From: Solitalea longa | GTDB taxonomy: Bacteria > Bacteroidota > Bacteroidia > Sphingobacteriales > Sphingobacteriaceae | Assembly: GCF_002920915.1 (NCBI RefSeq) | Contig: NZ_PQVF01000007.1 | Location: 186,001 to 250,000, forward strand | Length of the DNA stretch: 64,000 nucleotides | Direction: 5' to 3' | Shown: positions 51,769 to 61,918 of the stretch, piece by piece | How positions within the stretch are numbered: the first letter of the stretch is position 1 | Layout: every line of letters starts with the position of its first letter | Made by a program: the position numbers and the translations under genes | The notes under the pieces: generated by a model | The model's database searches: none | Told to the model about the DNA's origin: nothing | Seen by the model: the letters and a program-made list of their open reading frames with translations, nothing else

Positions 51769-53955
51769 TTATTGAGGCTGATTACTGTTGGTGTTTTCTT
51801 TCTTTTCGCCAGCCGGACGCTCAGGACGAGGAATTAAAACCTTGCGAGATAATTTAAGTTTGCCAGTTTTCTTATCGATATCAAGCAATTTAACTTTAAT
51901 TTTCTCACCAATTTCTAATACACCATCCATTGTTTCAAAGCGTTTCCAGTCGATCTCTGAAATGTGTAATAAACCATCTTTACCCGGTAAAATTTCAACA
52001 AAAGCACCGAAAGGCTGAATGTTTTTAACGACACCTTCATACACCTCACCAATTTCAGGAACTGTAGTGATGCCCTTGATCTTAGCAACCGCTCTGTCAA
52101 CACTTTCTTTTTCAGTACCAAAGATTTGAACTTTACCAAATTCACCAACTTCTTCGATATTGATCGTCGCGCCAGTTTCGCGTTGCATTTCCTGAATTAC
52201 TTTACCACCTGGGCCAATAACAGCACCAATAAACTCACGAGGAATCAATATTTCGATAATACGTGGAGCATGAGGTTTGTAATCTTCGCGTGGAGCAGAT
52301 AGGGTTTTATTCATTTCGCCCAAGATATGTAAACGGCCCTCACGAGCTTGGTTTAATGCCTGAGTTAATGTTTCGTATGATAAACCATCAATTTTAATGT
52401 CCATTTGGCAAGCGGTAATACCATTAGCAGTACCGGTTACTTTAAAGTCCATATCACCTAAATGATCCTCATCACCTAAGATATCTGATAAAATAGCAAA
52501 TTTACCAGTTTCACTGTCTGAGATTAAACCCATTGCGATACCAGAAACTGAGCCTTTAAGCTTAATACCTGCATCTAATAATGCTAAAGTACCAGCACAA
52601 ACCGTTGCCATTGATGAAGAACCGTTAGATTCTAAAATATCCGAAACGATACGGATGGTATAAGGATTTTCGCCTTCAACAGGTAATACTTGTTTCAATG
52701 CGCGCATGGCAAGGTTACCATGACCTACTTCACGACGACCCGGACCGCGGTTAGGACGAACTTCACCAGTTGAGAAACCAGGGAAATTATAGTGTAATAA
52801 GAATTTGTTGTAACCGAAGAAAATTGCGCCATCGATCATTTGCTCATCATCTTTAGCACCTAATGTTACAGTTGTTAAAGATTGAGTTTCACCACGTGTG
52901 AACACAGCTGAACCATGTGCAGCAGGTAAATAATCAACTTCTGACCAAATAGGACGAACTTGAGTTACGCTACGACCATCTAAACGAACGCCTTCGTTTA
53001 AGATCATATTACGCATTGCTTCTTTTTCGATATCGTGATAGTAACGTTTAATAAGCATTACCGTTACATCATCTAAACCTTCTTCACCTTTTGCCGCTGT
53101 TTCCTTTTCAATAAAGGCATCACGTACTGCTTTAAAAGCAACAGCGCGTTCATCTTTATTAGTACCACCTTTAGCTACTTCGTAAATTTGAGCATAAAGT
53201 TCTTCTCTGATGCGGTTTTTAAGATCAGCATCATTGTCTTCGTGGTTATATTCACGTTTAGGCTTGTTGCCTGTCAATTCACGTAAGTCTAATTGAGCCT
53301 GAACTTGAATTTTGATCGCATTGTGACCAACTTGGATCGCCTCAATCATATCTTGTTCAGAACACTCTTTCATCTCCCCTTCCATCATTACGATGTCTTT
53401 TGCAGAACCGGCAAGCATGATATCCATATCTGCTAATTCCAATTCTTTAATAGTAGGGTTTACTACAAATTTACCATCGATACGAGCGACACGTACTTCA
53501 GAGATAGGGCCATTAAATGGAATATCACTGATAGTAATGGCAGCTGAAGCAGCTAAGGCAGCTAATGCGTCTGGCATAATATCTTTATCAGCAGAAATTA
53601 AGCTGATCATTACCTGAGTATCAGCATGATAATCATCAGGGAACAAAGGACGTAATGCACGGTCAACTAAACGGCTAATCAACACTTCATAGTCTGAAAG
53701 ACGTGCTTCACGACGTAAAAAACCACCGGGAATACGACCGGCAGATGCATATTTTTCTTGATAATCAACAGACAACGGTAAAAAATCGGTACCTGGTTTA
53801 GCTTCTTGAGCCGAAACAACAGTAGCCAATAACATGGTATCACCCATTTTCACAACTACGCTGCCATCAGCCTGCTTAGCCAGTTTACCTGTTTCGATTG
53901 ATACTAGTCTTCCATCACCAATATCAAACGTTTTTGTAATTCCAATTTGCGACAT
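51769..53955 (-). CDS. pnp: Polyribonucleotide nucleotidyltransferase (PNPase)
   Basis: 728 aa, full length. It degrades RNA 3'-5' with phosphate and can add tails; trimeric, cytoplasmic, often in the degradosome. Order: RNase PH domain 1 ([36 protein letters not shown]), helical linker, RNase PH domain 2 ([36 protein letters not shown]), KH domain ([17 protein letters not shown]) and S1 domain ([20 protein letters not shown]). A short basic/Asn tail follows. It lies directly downstream of rpsO, the classic rpsO-pnp arrangement, here with a terminator between. Confidence 0.98.
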   Translation of the reverse strand: MSQIGITKTFDIGDGRLVSIETGKLAKQADGSVVVKMGDTMLLATVVSAQEAKPGTDFLPLSVDYQEKYASAGRIPGGFLRREARLSDYEVLISRLVDRALRPLFPDDYHADTQVMISLISADKDIMPDALAALAASAAITISDIPFNGPISEVRVARIDGKFVVNPTIKELELADMDIMLAGSAKDIVMMEGEMKECSEQDMIEAIQVGHNAIKIQVQAQLDLRELTGNKPKREYNHEDNDADLKNRIREELYAQIYEVAKGGTNKDERAVAFKAVRDAFIEKETAAKGEEGLDDVTVMLIKRYYHDIEKEAMRNMILNEGVRLDGRSVTQVRPIWSEVDYLPAAHGSAVFTRGETQSLTTVTLGAKDDEQMIDGAIFFGYNKFLLHYNFPGFSTGEVRPNRGPGRREVGHGNLAMRALKQVLPVEGENPYTIRIVSDILESNGSSSMATVCAGTLALLDAGIKLKGSVSGIAMGLISDSETGKFAILSDILGDEDHLGDMDFKVTGTANGITACQMDIKIDGLSYETLTQALNQAREGRLHILGEMNKTLSAPREDYKPHAPRIIEILIPREFIGAVIGPGGKVIQEMQRETGATINIEEVGEFGKVQIFGTEKESVDRAVAKIKGITTVPEIGEVYEGVVKNIQPFGAFVEILPGKDGLLHISEIDWKRFETMDGVLEIGEKIKVKLLDIDKKTGKLKLSRKVLIPRPERPAGEKKENTNSNQPQ

Positions 53956-54120
53956 ATTTATTTTTCTACAACTTATTTGCGATTAAAAATAAGTAAAACT
54001 TCATTACTTATCCGGTTAATCGCGATTTATATTTATGGACTTTTAATTTATAGTTTAGTTGAAAACCAAGTCTTTTTCAGAAAGAAATATTTATATTAAA
54101 TTGTAAGGCAGAGATAAACG

Positions 54121-54156
54121 AAAAAGAGCCGTCAAATATAAAAGACGGCTCTTTTT
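54121..54156 (-). terminator. Terminator of rpsO
   Basis: AAAAAGAGCCGTC (54121-54133) pairs perfectly with GACGGCTCTTTTT (54144-54156), followed on the minus strand by a T-run. It separates rpsO from pnp, so pnp needs read-through or its own promoter. Confidence 0.9.
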
Positions 54157-54170
54157 AATAAAATCTTAAA

Positions 54171-54440
54171 CTATCTTCTTAAATCTAGTTCTTTGATAAT
54201 TGCACGGTAACGAGCAATGTCTTTCTTCATTAGATAATCTAATTGTGAACGACGTTTACCAACTAGTTTTTGAACGGCTAACTGCGTACCAAAGTCTTTT
54301 TTATTTTTCTTTAAGTGTTCAGTCAAATGTTTAATGCGGTGTGTGAACAATGCGATTTGACCTTCGGCAGAACCAGTGTTAGTTTCACTCTGGCCGTGTT
54401 TTTTAAAGATTTCCTTCTTTACTTCTGAACTTAAATACAT
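54171..54440 (-). CDS. rpsO: 30S ribosomal protein S15
   Basis: 89 aa. MYLSSEVKKEIFKKHGQSET, NTGSAEGQIALFTHRIKHLT, EHLKKNKKDFGTQLAVQKLV and GKRRSQLDYLMKKDIARYR are S15. S15 binds the 16S rRNA central domain; in E. coli it represses its own mRNA. The promoter is a full consensus match at 54485-54515; the leader is about 40 nt. Confidence 0.98.
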   Translation of the reverse strand: MYLSSEVKKEIFKKHGQSETNTGSAEGQIALFTHRIKHLTEHLKKNKKDFGTQLAVQKLVGKRRSQLDYLMKKDIARYRAIIKELDLRR

Positions 54441-54484
54441 TCTTGAATAGTACTAAAGTGTTAAACAATTAATTAATTGAGGCG

Positions 54485-54515
54485 CAAAGATAAAATTAAA
54501 ATAACCGAAAACAAA
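54485..54515 (-). promoter_or_regulatory. rpsO promoter, TTTG-N19-TATCTTTG
   Basis: Minus strand TTTG (54515-54512), 19 nt, TATCTTTG (54492-54485): an exact match to the Bacteroidota -33/-7 consensus. The best promoter in the window; the following GCGCC fits a start about 5-7 nt further. Confidence 0.75.
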
Positions 54516-54539
54516 AAGCGCCCATTAATTAATATACAC

Positions 54540-55010
54540 TTATTTTACTAAAGGGATGGAGCCTGCTAAATCATACTTAACAATCGCATCCAGTTTATTT
54601 TCGGTTTGAAAGTATTTGGCCACCACTTTACCAGGTAAAACCTTGGCAAATTTTTTAATGTATTGATTTTGAAGGGAAAGCTGTTGTTTTTGTACTGATT
54701 GAAATTGCTTTATTAATTGCAAGGCCTGATCATCGGTCAAATTTTCGTAAGAATTTGCATAATCTTCAATCAACTTAATGCTTTGATCATTTAATGTAGC
54801 CTTTGCATTTTGAAATTCCCGATACAAAGGCCAAAATTTAGCTGACTGTTCATCTGTTAAATTCATTGCTTGTGTAACAACGTCTTGTTTCATTGTTTGA
54901 AGAGCACTTCGGGTTAGTTCAAGCTGTGATTTTGCATCCTGGGCATAGCTTCGTTGCACTAAACCGGCACATAGTAAAAGTGCAAAAATAGAGAGCGTGA
55001 TTTTTTTCAT
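54540..55010 (-). CDS. Periplasmic LTxxQ-like helical protein
   Basis: 156 aa, signal peptide ending RSYAQ. The rest is almost all helix: ALQTMKQDVVTQAMNLTDEQ, SAKFWPLYREFQNAKATLND and ENLTDDQALQLIKQFQSVQK, with two LTDxQ motifs reminiscent of the Spy/CpxP LTxxQ group. Such proteins can be periplasmic chaperones or stress sensors; this is inferred. Monocistronic; no terminator was seen downstream. Confidence 0.65.
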   Translation of the reverse strand: MKKITLSIFALLLCAGLVQRSYAQDAKSQLELTRSALQTMKQDVVTQAMNLTDEQSAKFWPLYREFQNAKATLNDQSIKLIEDYANSYENLTDDQALQLIKQFQSVQKQQLSLQNQYIKKFAKVLPGKVVAKYFQTENKLDAIVKYDLAGSIPLVK

Positions 55011-55346
55011 ACGAAATACTGAGTTAAATTATTGACACTATCAATTTACTTAAAATTAGGGATAGTATTCCGCCTTTCTTTCGATTTATTTTATTGTTGT
55101 AAATGTGTTGTAGAACAACCATTGGTGTTGTTTTTGGCTTATTAGTAATATAATAAATGATTTGAAAAAGGTAGCAATTGAGGTGGTGGTATCCTTAAAG
55201 AAGTTTTAATATAAATGGTTAGCTAAGAAACCTGGAGGAGACAAACTTACTATTGGGCAGGTATGAAGATAAGCAGGCAGAAGATCAACAGATTATTCTG
55301 TAAAAATAAAGTCCGATCGTAAGGATCGGACTTTATTTTTTACATC
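55011..55346. other. 336-bp gap between LTxxQ-like gene and ctp
   Basis: The last part is the strong ctp terminator (55302-55340). The remainder is AT-rich, without a convincing ORF; a GGAGGAG purine stretch at about 55232-55238 is not followed by a usable start nearby. Confidence 0.5.
55302..55340 (-). terminator. Terminator of ctp
   Basis: 17-bp perfect stem (55302-55318 with 55324-55340), core AGTCCGATC/GATCGGACT, loop GTAAG; A/T-tracts flank both sides. Confidence 0.9.
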
Positions 55347-57452
55347 TTATTTATGCGTTTGGGCATTTTCATTGATCATATCGTAAATCACATTGAGTGT
55401 TTCAGCAATATAATGATCACTTTTATACGCTTTCAGTATGTCTTTATTGGTATCCAACCAATAAGTATTACCCTCCATGGCAGCAATATCGTTTTTCATG
55501 TTTACCATGTCTAACTTCGGATCCAGCCCCTTCAATTTATTCTGCTTATCAGATTGCATTGAATTCGCTTTTTTCGCGGCCATAAAAGCTTTCATATTTA
55601 ATGGCACCGTTTTATCCAGGCTTTTTTTCTTATACAGCTCAATATTCTCGTCAATTAATTTAAAAGCCTGGTTTGCAGCTACCCTTTTTTGGCTCTTTTC
55701 TTTCAGCAATTCAACATTCACAGGGTTGCTCCATGTAGTATAGTTTGAAGGAGTGATTTCATCCCAATTCATTACAAATGGCTCATTCTTCTCTGCGGTA
55801 TTAAAATACTGATCTTTTAAAACGATATCTGGAGTAACACCTTTCAACTGAGTAGAACTTCCGTTAACACGATAAAACTTTTGAATGGTTAATTTTGTAG
55901 CACCCAAATCGGTATCATCCTGGTTCGAATTTGGAAGAAGTGCTCCTTTTAAGTCAAATACACGTTGAACAGTTCCTTTACCAAATGTATTCGGACTACC
56001 TACAATAACTGCCCGTTTATAATCTTGCATACATGCAGATAAAATTTCAGACGCAGAAGCACTCATTTCATTTACCATTATAGCCAGTGGACCGTCATAT
56101 GCTACTTCCGGATTTTTATCTTCCACAATTTGAGCCTTTCCATCACGTGTACGCACCTGCACCACCGGACCTTCCGGTATAAATAATCCGGCAATATTAA
56201 CCACATCGGCCATAGATCCCCCCCCATTGCCACGAAGGTCAATGATGATACCTTCTACATTTTCATTTTTTAATTTCTGAACCTCCTTGGCCATATCATA
56301 AGAACTACTTCCCGGCCCAAGAGGATTTTTTGGATTCAGATAAAATTCGGGCAATACAATCATTCCGATCTTGTGTTTACCGTTGAAAACGAAAGAACGT
56401 GCAAAAACATTATCCTGCTTCAATTCGTCACGTATCACACTGATCGATTTAATTGTATTGTCAGATCGTTTCACCATTAGGGTTACCGAAGTTCCTTTAG
56501 CTCCCCTTGTAAGCTTAACTAATTCTTCAATAGAATAACCCGAAACATCCACCAGCTCCTTACCGGTTTCACCAACCTTCATGATCAAATCACTAGCTCT
56601 TAGCTCTCCCTGTTTCCAGGCAGGACCGCCAATTCTCACATCTTCAATCTTCACATAATCGTCTTGTTCCCTTAAAACAAGGCCAATTCCGAAATAAGTG
56701 CCCGACACACGCTCCGTCCAACTACGTTGGCTCACTGGCGACATATATGCCGAATGGGGATCCATGATAGTAGCAATGTTGTTGGCGTATATCTCGAAAC
56801 GTGTTTGTTTATTTAAAACATTTGCAAGACTAGTAAATAGTTTATCGTAGCGTTTTTTCACTTTGGCCCTTGCTTCTGATTCCATTTCCACCGTGGATTT
56901 AGCAGCTTCGCTAGTTTGTTTCTGCAAATCCATCATATCGGTTAATTTCATCAGGGTGCTATACTTGGCCGATTTAGCCCAATATTTTTCAAGCTCAGTA
57001 ATATCTTTTGCATAAGAAACTTTGCTATAGTCGAGCTGAAGAACTTCCTTTTCAGTAAAACTGAACGGTTTTTCAAATGTTTTTGAATAGAACTTCGACA
57101 CCTGGCCAATTCTGATATCCATCAGGGAGTCAGCAGCTTTCAAAAAGCTTAATTGCTGTTCATTATTAATTTCATCATCCAGTTGAAGTTCATATTTCTT
57201 CAAATAATCAATATCCTGCTGTAAGAAATATTTCTTTTCAACATCCAGTTTACCAATATAGCTCCAGAATAATTTTTTTGAGAAATCATCATTTATTTTC
57301 TGCGGATCATAATGCATGAACCTTATCATTCTGTTCAGCAATGAAATAATCTGCTTATCATTTTGGGGAAATTCATTAGTGGGCGTATCAAAAGCCATCA
57401 AACTCCCGGCAAGGCCAATACCAAGCAACGCAAGGCTACATTTAAACTTCAT
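55347..57452 (-). CDS. Tail-specific C-terminal processing protease (Prc/Tsp, S41)
   Basis: 701 aa, signal-like start MKFKCSLALLGIGLAGSLMAF. Long N-terminal helical domain (~30-215), PDZ domain (~245-330; SGTYFGIGLVLREQDDYVKI, ASDLIMKVGE), S41 catalytic domain with Ser in NEMSASASEILSACMQDYKR and Lys in GSPNTFGKGTVQRVFD (Ser-Lys dyad), and C-terminal DUF3340-type region. It degrades or trims envelope proteins with exposed C-termini and can regulate murein hydrolases. All catalytic motifs are intact. Monocistronic. Confidence 0.92.
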   Translation of the reverse strand: MKFKCSLALLGIGLAGSLMAFDTPTNEFPQNDKQIISLLNRMIRFMHYDPQKINDDFSKKLFWSYIGKLDVEKKYFLQQDIDYLKKYELQLDDEINNEQQLSFLKAADSLMDIRIGQVSKFYSKTFEKPFSFTEKEVLQLDYSKVSYAKDITELEKYWAKSAKYSTLMKLTDMMDLQKQTSEAAKSTVEMESEARAKVKKRYDKLFTSLANVLNKQTRFEIYANNIATIMDPHSAYMSPVSQRSWTERVSGTYFGIGLVLREQDDYVKIEDVRIGGPAWKQGELRASDLIMKVGETGKELVDVSGYSIEELVKLTRGAKGTSVTLMVKRSDNTIKSISVIRDELKQDNVFARSFVFNGKHKIGMIVLPEFYLNPKNPLGPGSSSYDMAKEVQKLKNENVEGIIIDLRGNGGGSMADVVNIAGLFIPEGPVVQVRTRDGKAQIVEDKNPEVAYDGPLAIMVNEMSASASEILSACMQDYKRAVIVGSPNTFGKGTVQRVFDLKGALLPNSNQDDTDLGATKLTIQKFYRVNGSSTQLKGVTPDIVLKDQYFNTAEKNEPFVMNWDEITPSNYTTWSNPVNVELLKEKSQKRVAANQAFKLIDENIELYKKKSLDKTVPLNMKAFMAAKKANSMQSDKQNKLKGLDPKLDMVNMKNDIAAMEGNTYWLDTNKDILKAYKSDHYIAETLNVIYDMINENAQTHK

Positions 57453-57595
57453 AATTCGGTTTAGGATTATTGGTTACAACGTAAAAGGCAGGAACCTCTT
57501 ACGGAACAGGCGTAAAGGTATATAATTTAGGTTTAAATAATCAAGAACAACATTTGAGAAACATAAACTTAAATAGTGATTATAAGACTATAAGC

Positions 57596-57630
57596 AAAAA
57601 GAGGCTTCCAGTAATTGGGAGCCTCTTTTT
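57596..57630 (-). terminator. Terminator of proS
   Basis: AAAAAGAGGCTTCC (57596-57609) pairs with GGGAGCCTCTTTTT (57617-57630) with one G-T pair; T-rich on both sides. Confidence 0.85.
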
Positions 57631-57647
57631 AATTCATTTAAAAATGC

Positions 57648-59123
57648 TTAATAAGCAATTGCAAACAACACTCTTTGAGTTGAAGGTTTGCCTGTTAAAA
57701 TACATTTACCTTCTTCTAAAGGATTATCTAAAGGAATACAACGGATCGTTGCTTTGGTTTCGTCCTTAATTTGTTGCTCTGTTTCCGGTGTTCCATCCCA
57801 ATGGGCCGAAACAAAACCTGCTTTATTGGCAAGCACTTGTTTGAACTCTTCGTAGGTATCCACTTTGGTAATGCTATCCGTTCTGAAGGCTTTCGCTTTC
57901 TGATATATATTATCCTGAATTTCTTCCAATAAGTGTTCAACCTTGTTAGCAAGATCATTCATTTGGAGCACCATTTTCTCTTTAGTATCACGACGAGCTA
58001 CTTCTACCGTTTGGTTTTCGAGATCGCGGGCACCAATGGCAATACGAACCGGAACTCCTTTCAATTCCCACTCCGCAAACTTAAAGCCAGGACGTTGCGT
58101 ATCACGGTTATCATATTTAACAGAAATTCCTTTATCCTCCAGATCTTTCTTAAGCTTCTTCACCACTTCAGTTATCTTATCAGCTTCTTCGTCGCTTTTA
58201 TAAATAGGAACTACCACGACTTGAATCGGAGCTAATTTTGGAGGCAATACCAACCCATCATCATCTGAGTGAGCCATAACCAATGCTCCCATCAAACGGG
58301 TAGAAACGCCCCATGATGTGGCCCAAACATAATCTAACTTTCCATCTTTTCCGGTAAACTTAACATCGAAAGCTTTTGCAAAATTTTGACCTAAAAAGTG
58401 AGACGTTCCCGCTTGTAAAGCCTTTCCATCCTGCATTAATGCTTCAATACAATAAGTATCCAAAGCTCCGGCAAAACGTTCATTCGGAGTCTTTCTTCCT
58501 TTTACCACCGGCAATGCCATCCAATTTTCAACAAAATCAGCATATACATCCAGCATTTGTTCAGTTTCAGCAATAGCTTCCTCAGCAGTAGCGTGAGCAG
58601 TATGTCCCTCCTGCCATAAAAATTCGGCAGTACGTAAAAACAACCGGGTACGCATTTCCCAACGTACCACATTGGCCCACTGGTTAACCAAAATCGGTAA
58701 ATCGCGGTATGATTGAATCCAACCCTTGTAAGTATTCCAAATAATGGTTTCCGAAGTTGGACGAACAATTAATTCTTCTTCCAGTTTAGCTTCCGGATCA
58801 ACAATCACTCCACCGGTTTCCGGATCTGTTTTCAAGCGATAATGCGTTACTACCGCACATTCTTTGGCAAAACCCTCCACATGAGCAGCTTCCTTAGATA
58901 AAAATGATTTGGGGATAAATAATGGAAAATAAGCGTTGCTGTGCCCGGTGTCTTTAAACTTCTTATCCAAAACAGCTTGCATTTTTTCCCAAATTGAGTA
59001 GCCGTAGGGCTTAATAACCATACAACCACGAACAGATGAATGTTCGGCCAAATCAGCTTTAGAAACTAATTCATTATACCACTGCGAATAATCATTTTCT
59101 CTACTTGTGAGATCTTTTGCCAT
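57648..59123 (-). CDS. proS: Prolyl-tRNA synthetase, archaeal/eukaryote-like type
   Basis: 491 aa. It lacks the ~180-aa insertion (editing) domain of E. coli-type ProS and instead is the shorter class II type 3 form with a C-terminal domain ending FAIAY (terminal Tyr). Motifs: [20 protein letters not shown], motif 2 [57 protein letters not shown] (motif 3). It charges tRNA-Pro. A candidate for ancient transfer, as in other Bacteroidota. Monocistronic. Confidence 0.96.
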   Translation of the reverse strand: MAKDLTSRENDYSQWYNELVSKADLAEHSSVRGCMVIKPYGYSIWEKMQAVLDKKFKDTGHSNAYFPLFIPKSFLSKEAAHVEGFAKECAVVTHYRLKTDPETGGVIVDPEAKLEEELIVRPTSETIIWNTYKGWIQSYRDLPILVNQWANVVRWEMRTRLFLRTAEFLWQEGHTAHATAEEAIAETEQMLDVYADFVENWMALPVVKGRKTPNERFAGALDTYCIEALMQDGKALQAGTSHFLGQNFAKAFDVKFTGKDGKLDYVWATSWGVSTRLMGALVMAHSDDDGLVLPPKLAPIQVVVVPIYKSDEEADKITEVVKKLKKDLEDKGISVKYDNRDTQRPGFKFAEWELKGVPVRIAIGARDLENQTVEVARRDTKEKMVLQMNDLANKVEHLLEEIQDNIYQKAKAFRTDSITKVDTYEEFKQVLANKAGFVSAHWDGTPETEQQIKDETKATIRCIPLDNPLEEGKCILTGKPSTQRVLFAIAY

Positions 59124-59263
59124 ATGTTGTTTAAACCTTTATTAAAAATTATTGTCTAATTTTTTGTAAATACTATGTTAATTTTTAGCTTTTGAGCAAC
59201 CAAAAATAGAAATTTGTCATCTAAGTATTGAATGATTATTTTTAGAAACTTATAATTCAAGCC

Positions 59264-60184
59264 ATGAAAAGGTTCCTTATACTCGCGATGCTATCAACAA
59301 TTTTGATGAGTTCGTGCTCATCAAGTAAAATGGCTCAAAATACCCCTTCTAAAGAATCGGTAGATAATGATCTATATTTCACTAATGTAAAGCTGTCAGA
59401 AAAACCAGTTTATTCCAGTTCTTCTCAAAACACGACACCCACAGAAGATCAAGGTACTTTAACCCGTTATTACGATCAAAATGACCCTGATTACTATTAC
59501 GCTAATCGTTTAAGCAAGTTCTATTACCCTAATTCTTATAATGCTTATTTCGATGATTATTACAACCCTTATTACTATCACCCAGGCACATCATGGTCAT
59601 TTGGAGTAAATTCATATTGGGGTTCTCCATATTACGGTGCTTCTTATGGTTACAGTCCATATTATATGCCTTCAACCTACTTTTCGATGTCATTTGGCTT
59701 CGGATCTCCGTATTACGGTTATGGCTATAACCCATATTATTACAATAATTATTTAGGTTACTATTATAATCAACCGTATTACTCGGGAGCTTACTACCCT
59801 GGTTATTATGTTTATAATGTAGCACCAACAAACACTTATAGCAATTATGGTCCACGTTCATCAACCAACGGAACAAACTTAAACCGTCCGCGCACTTATC
59901 GTGGTAATGGCGATGCTTATGTTCCTTCAAATCCAAGGGTGAACGAAGTAGGTTCAACTAATACTCGTCCTGCATGGAGACCGGATAACGCTACAGGCAC
60001 CAGTCAAACTCCCCAATCGGAAGCAAGACCACGCGAACGCTCTTATGATGGAGGCTCTTCTACACGCGAAAGTCGTCCAACCTATGTTGCCCCACGATCA
60101 ACTGAAGGCAGCAGAAGCACGGGTGGAGAAAGAAGCAGTGGCGGAAGTAATAGCGGCAGTGCCAGACCACGTGGAAGAAATTAA
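59264..60184 (+). CDS. Tyr/Asn/Ser/Gly-rich low-complexity lipoprotein
   Basis: 306 aa. MKRFLILAMLSTILMSSCSS is a lipoprotein signal (lipobox MSSC). Residues ~65-190 are extremely Tyr/Pro/Asn-rich (YYDQNDPDYYYANRLSKFYY; SPYYGASYGYSPYYMPSTYF), residues ~190-306 are Arg/Gly/Ser/Pro-rich and probably disordered (GERSSGGSNSGSARPRGRN). Similar Tyr-rich lipoproteins occur in Bacteroidota with unknown function; a surface adhesive or matrix role is only a guess. A stem with a long loop and T-run follows. Confidence 0.72.
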   Translation: MKRFLILAMLSTILMSSCSSSKMAQNTPSKESVDNDLYFTNVKLSEKPVYSSSSQNTTPTEDQGTLTRYYDQNDPDYYYANRLSKFYYPNSYNAYFDDYYNPYYYHPGTSWSFGVNSYWGSPYYGASYGYSPYYMPSTYFSMSFGFGSPYYGYGYNPYYYNNYLGYYYNQPYYSGAYYPGYYVYNVAPTNTYSNYGPRSSTNGTNLNRPRTYRGNGDAYVPSNPRVNEVGSTNTRPAWRPDNATGTSQTPQSEARPRERSYDGGSSTRESRPTYVAPRSTEGSRSTGGERSSGGSNSGSARPRGRN

Positions 60185-60197
60185 TTAAAACACTTAT

Positions 60198-60249
60198 ATA
60201 CTGCACATTCAGGATACGCTCAAGTAATTTGATTGTGCAGTATTTTTTT
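60198..60249 (+). terminator. Terminator of the Tyr-rich lipoprotein gene
   Basis: ATACTGCACA (60198-60207) pairs perfectly with TGTGCAGTAT (60234-60243), 26-nt loop, then TTTTTT. Confidence 0.7.
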
Positions 60250-60307
60250 GCCCGATCTATTTACGCCATAACAGTTCATTAAAGACGATCTAACTTCAAG
60301 GAATAAA

Positions 60308-61807
60308 ATGAAATCTAAGAAAATACTCTATCTGCTTCCTTTTTTAGCCTTTCCAGTAGCAGTTAAAGCACAGTACGCAGAAGACGGTTTAAAATTTACT
60401 CAGCAAACATTAAGCGGAACGGCAAGATATCAATCAATTGGCGGAGCACACACTTCATTAGGCGGAGATTTAGGTTCTTTAAGTGGAAACCCTGCCGGTG
60501 TGGGAATGTTTCGTAAATGCGACATCTCCCTGAGTCTGCAGTATAATGGCAATCAGGCAAACGCCAGTTACCTTGCATCTCCTAAGCAATCATCCAACTC
60601 CAGCAATTTCAAATTAAGTAATTTAAGTTTAGCACTGCCGGTATATGTCAACCGCGAAAAAGTGAATGAGATAAGCAATGAATGGGTTGGTGTAACATTA
60701 GGAATTGGATATAACCGAACCAATGACTTTTATTCAGACTATAATTTCGGGGGTAAAAATGCGGGTAATTCCATTACTCAGTCGTATTCCCAACAAGCAA
60801 GCGCCTTGGGTGTGCCCAACGAAGACTTGCCCCTTAATCTTGGATTTGCTTATGATAATTACCTGATAGATGAAGATGGGGTTGATCCTAATACCGGTAA
60901 AATTCTATACGTTCCAATTTCAACGGGAAATGTAGATCAACTGATCCAGAATAACTATAAAGGAGGTCAGTCGGAGACCAATATTGTTATTAGTGCCAAT
61001 TATGGAAACAAACTTTACATTGGAGGCTCCCTAACTTTTTCAAATCAGAACTACGAAGTTGAAAGTTTCTTTAGAGAGAGTGGCATCAACAGTATTTTCC
61101 AAGACCCATCTACCAGTGTGGTAATGATGAATCAAATTCAAACCCAAAAAGTAAACGGTAGCGCATTTTCAGGAAAAATTGGAGTTATCTACCGCCCTGT
61201 TGACCAGTTTAGAATTGGTGGTTCCATTAATTTTCCAACTTCATGGAACATGAAAGAAGATAACGGTTATGATCTTAACTCTACAACAAAAAATGGCACT
61301 TTCTATGAGCCTGAATCTCCAGACTTATTTAATTTCGATTATAAATTAACCACACCTTTCAAGTATAACGTGGGTGCTTCTTATTTCATTGGCAAGCAGG
61401 CCTTTGTAACCGCTGATTTCGAGTTTGTAGATTATTCATCCATTAAATTCGAATCATCAGATTTCGATACCGATCAAAACTTTAAAAACGATATTAAACA
61501 ATTTTATCGCTCCGCAGTAAATATGCATTTGGGTGGTGAGGTTAAATTTAATCAGTTAAGTGTGAGAGCAGGATTTGCTCAATATGGGAATCCATTCACT
61601 GATAATTCAACTAATGATGGCAAACGCAACTATTATACAGGAGGCTTAGGCTACCGTATCAATAATTTTTATATTGATGCGGCTTATGTCAATTCATCAT
61701 ATAAAACTACCTACCGTCCTTATCTTTTAAATGACTTTAGCGAACCGGTGGTCAATATCAAACAAAGCACTAATTCGGTTGTTCTTACGGTTGGAACCCG
61801 ATTCTAA
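60308..61807 (+). CDS. OMPP1/FadL/TodX-family outer-membrane channel
   Basis: 499 aa. Signal peptide ends AVKAQ. Near the mature N-terminus, SGTARYQSIGGAHTSLGGDL and SGNPAGVGMF match the N-terminal hatch region of FadL-like proteins (NPAG motif). The rest has many beta strands (GGSLTFSNQNYEVESFFRES, FTGGLGYRINNFYIDAAYVN) and ends VLTVGTRF with C-terminal Phe. FadL proteins import long-chain fatty acids or other hydrophobic compounds by lateral diffusion; the substrate is unknown. A perfect-stem terminator follows. Confidence 0.88.
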   Translation: MKSKKILYLLPFLAFPVAVKAQYAEDGLKFTQQTLSGTARYQSIGGAHTSLGGDLGSLSGNPAGVGMFRKCDISLSLQYNGNQANASYLASPKQSSNSSNFKLSNLSLALPVYVNREKVNEISNEWVGVTLGIGYNRTNDFYSDYNFGGKNAGNSITQSYSQQASALGVPNEDLPLNLGFAYDNYLIDEDGVDPNTGKILYVPISTGNVDQLIQNNYKGGQSETNIVISANYGNKLYIGGSLTFSNQNYEVESFFRESGINSIFQDPSTSVVMMNQIQTQKVNGSAFSGKIGVIYRPVDQFRIGGSINFPTSWNMKEDNGYDLNSTTKNGTFYEPESPDLFNFDYKLTTPFKYNVGASYFIGKQAFVTADFEFVDYSSIKFESSDFDTDQNFKNDIKQFYRSAVNMHLGGEVKFNQLSVRAGFAQYGNPFTDNSTNDGKRNYYTGGLGYRINNFYIDAAYVNSSYKTTYRPYLLNDFSEPVVNIKQSTNSVVLTVGTRF

Positions 61808-61829
61808 TAATTAGTTTTTGAACGAAATG

Positions 61830-61869
61830 ACAAAGGTTACGTTTTTTTGACGTAACCTTTGTTATTTTT
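61830..61869 (+). terminator. Terminator of the FadL-like gene
   Basis: ACAAAGGTTACG (61830-61841) pairs with CGTAACCTTTGT (61851-61862), then TATTTTTG. Confidence 0.85.
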
Positions 61870-61918
61870 GACCTTTCTTTGGCGTTTTCATCTTATCGTT
61901 TTACAATTATTCTGAGAA

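Noticed and set aside
55225-55320. 18-codon frame after a GGAGGAG purine stretch
   Set aside because: The SD-like stretch is too far from the ATG, and the frame runs into the ctp terminator hairpin.
59529-59957. 142-codon antisense frame inside the Tyr-rich lipoprotein gene
   Set aside because: His/Asn-rich low-complexity shadow of the Tyr codons on the opposite strand.
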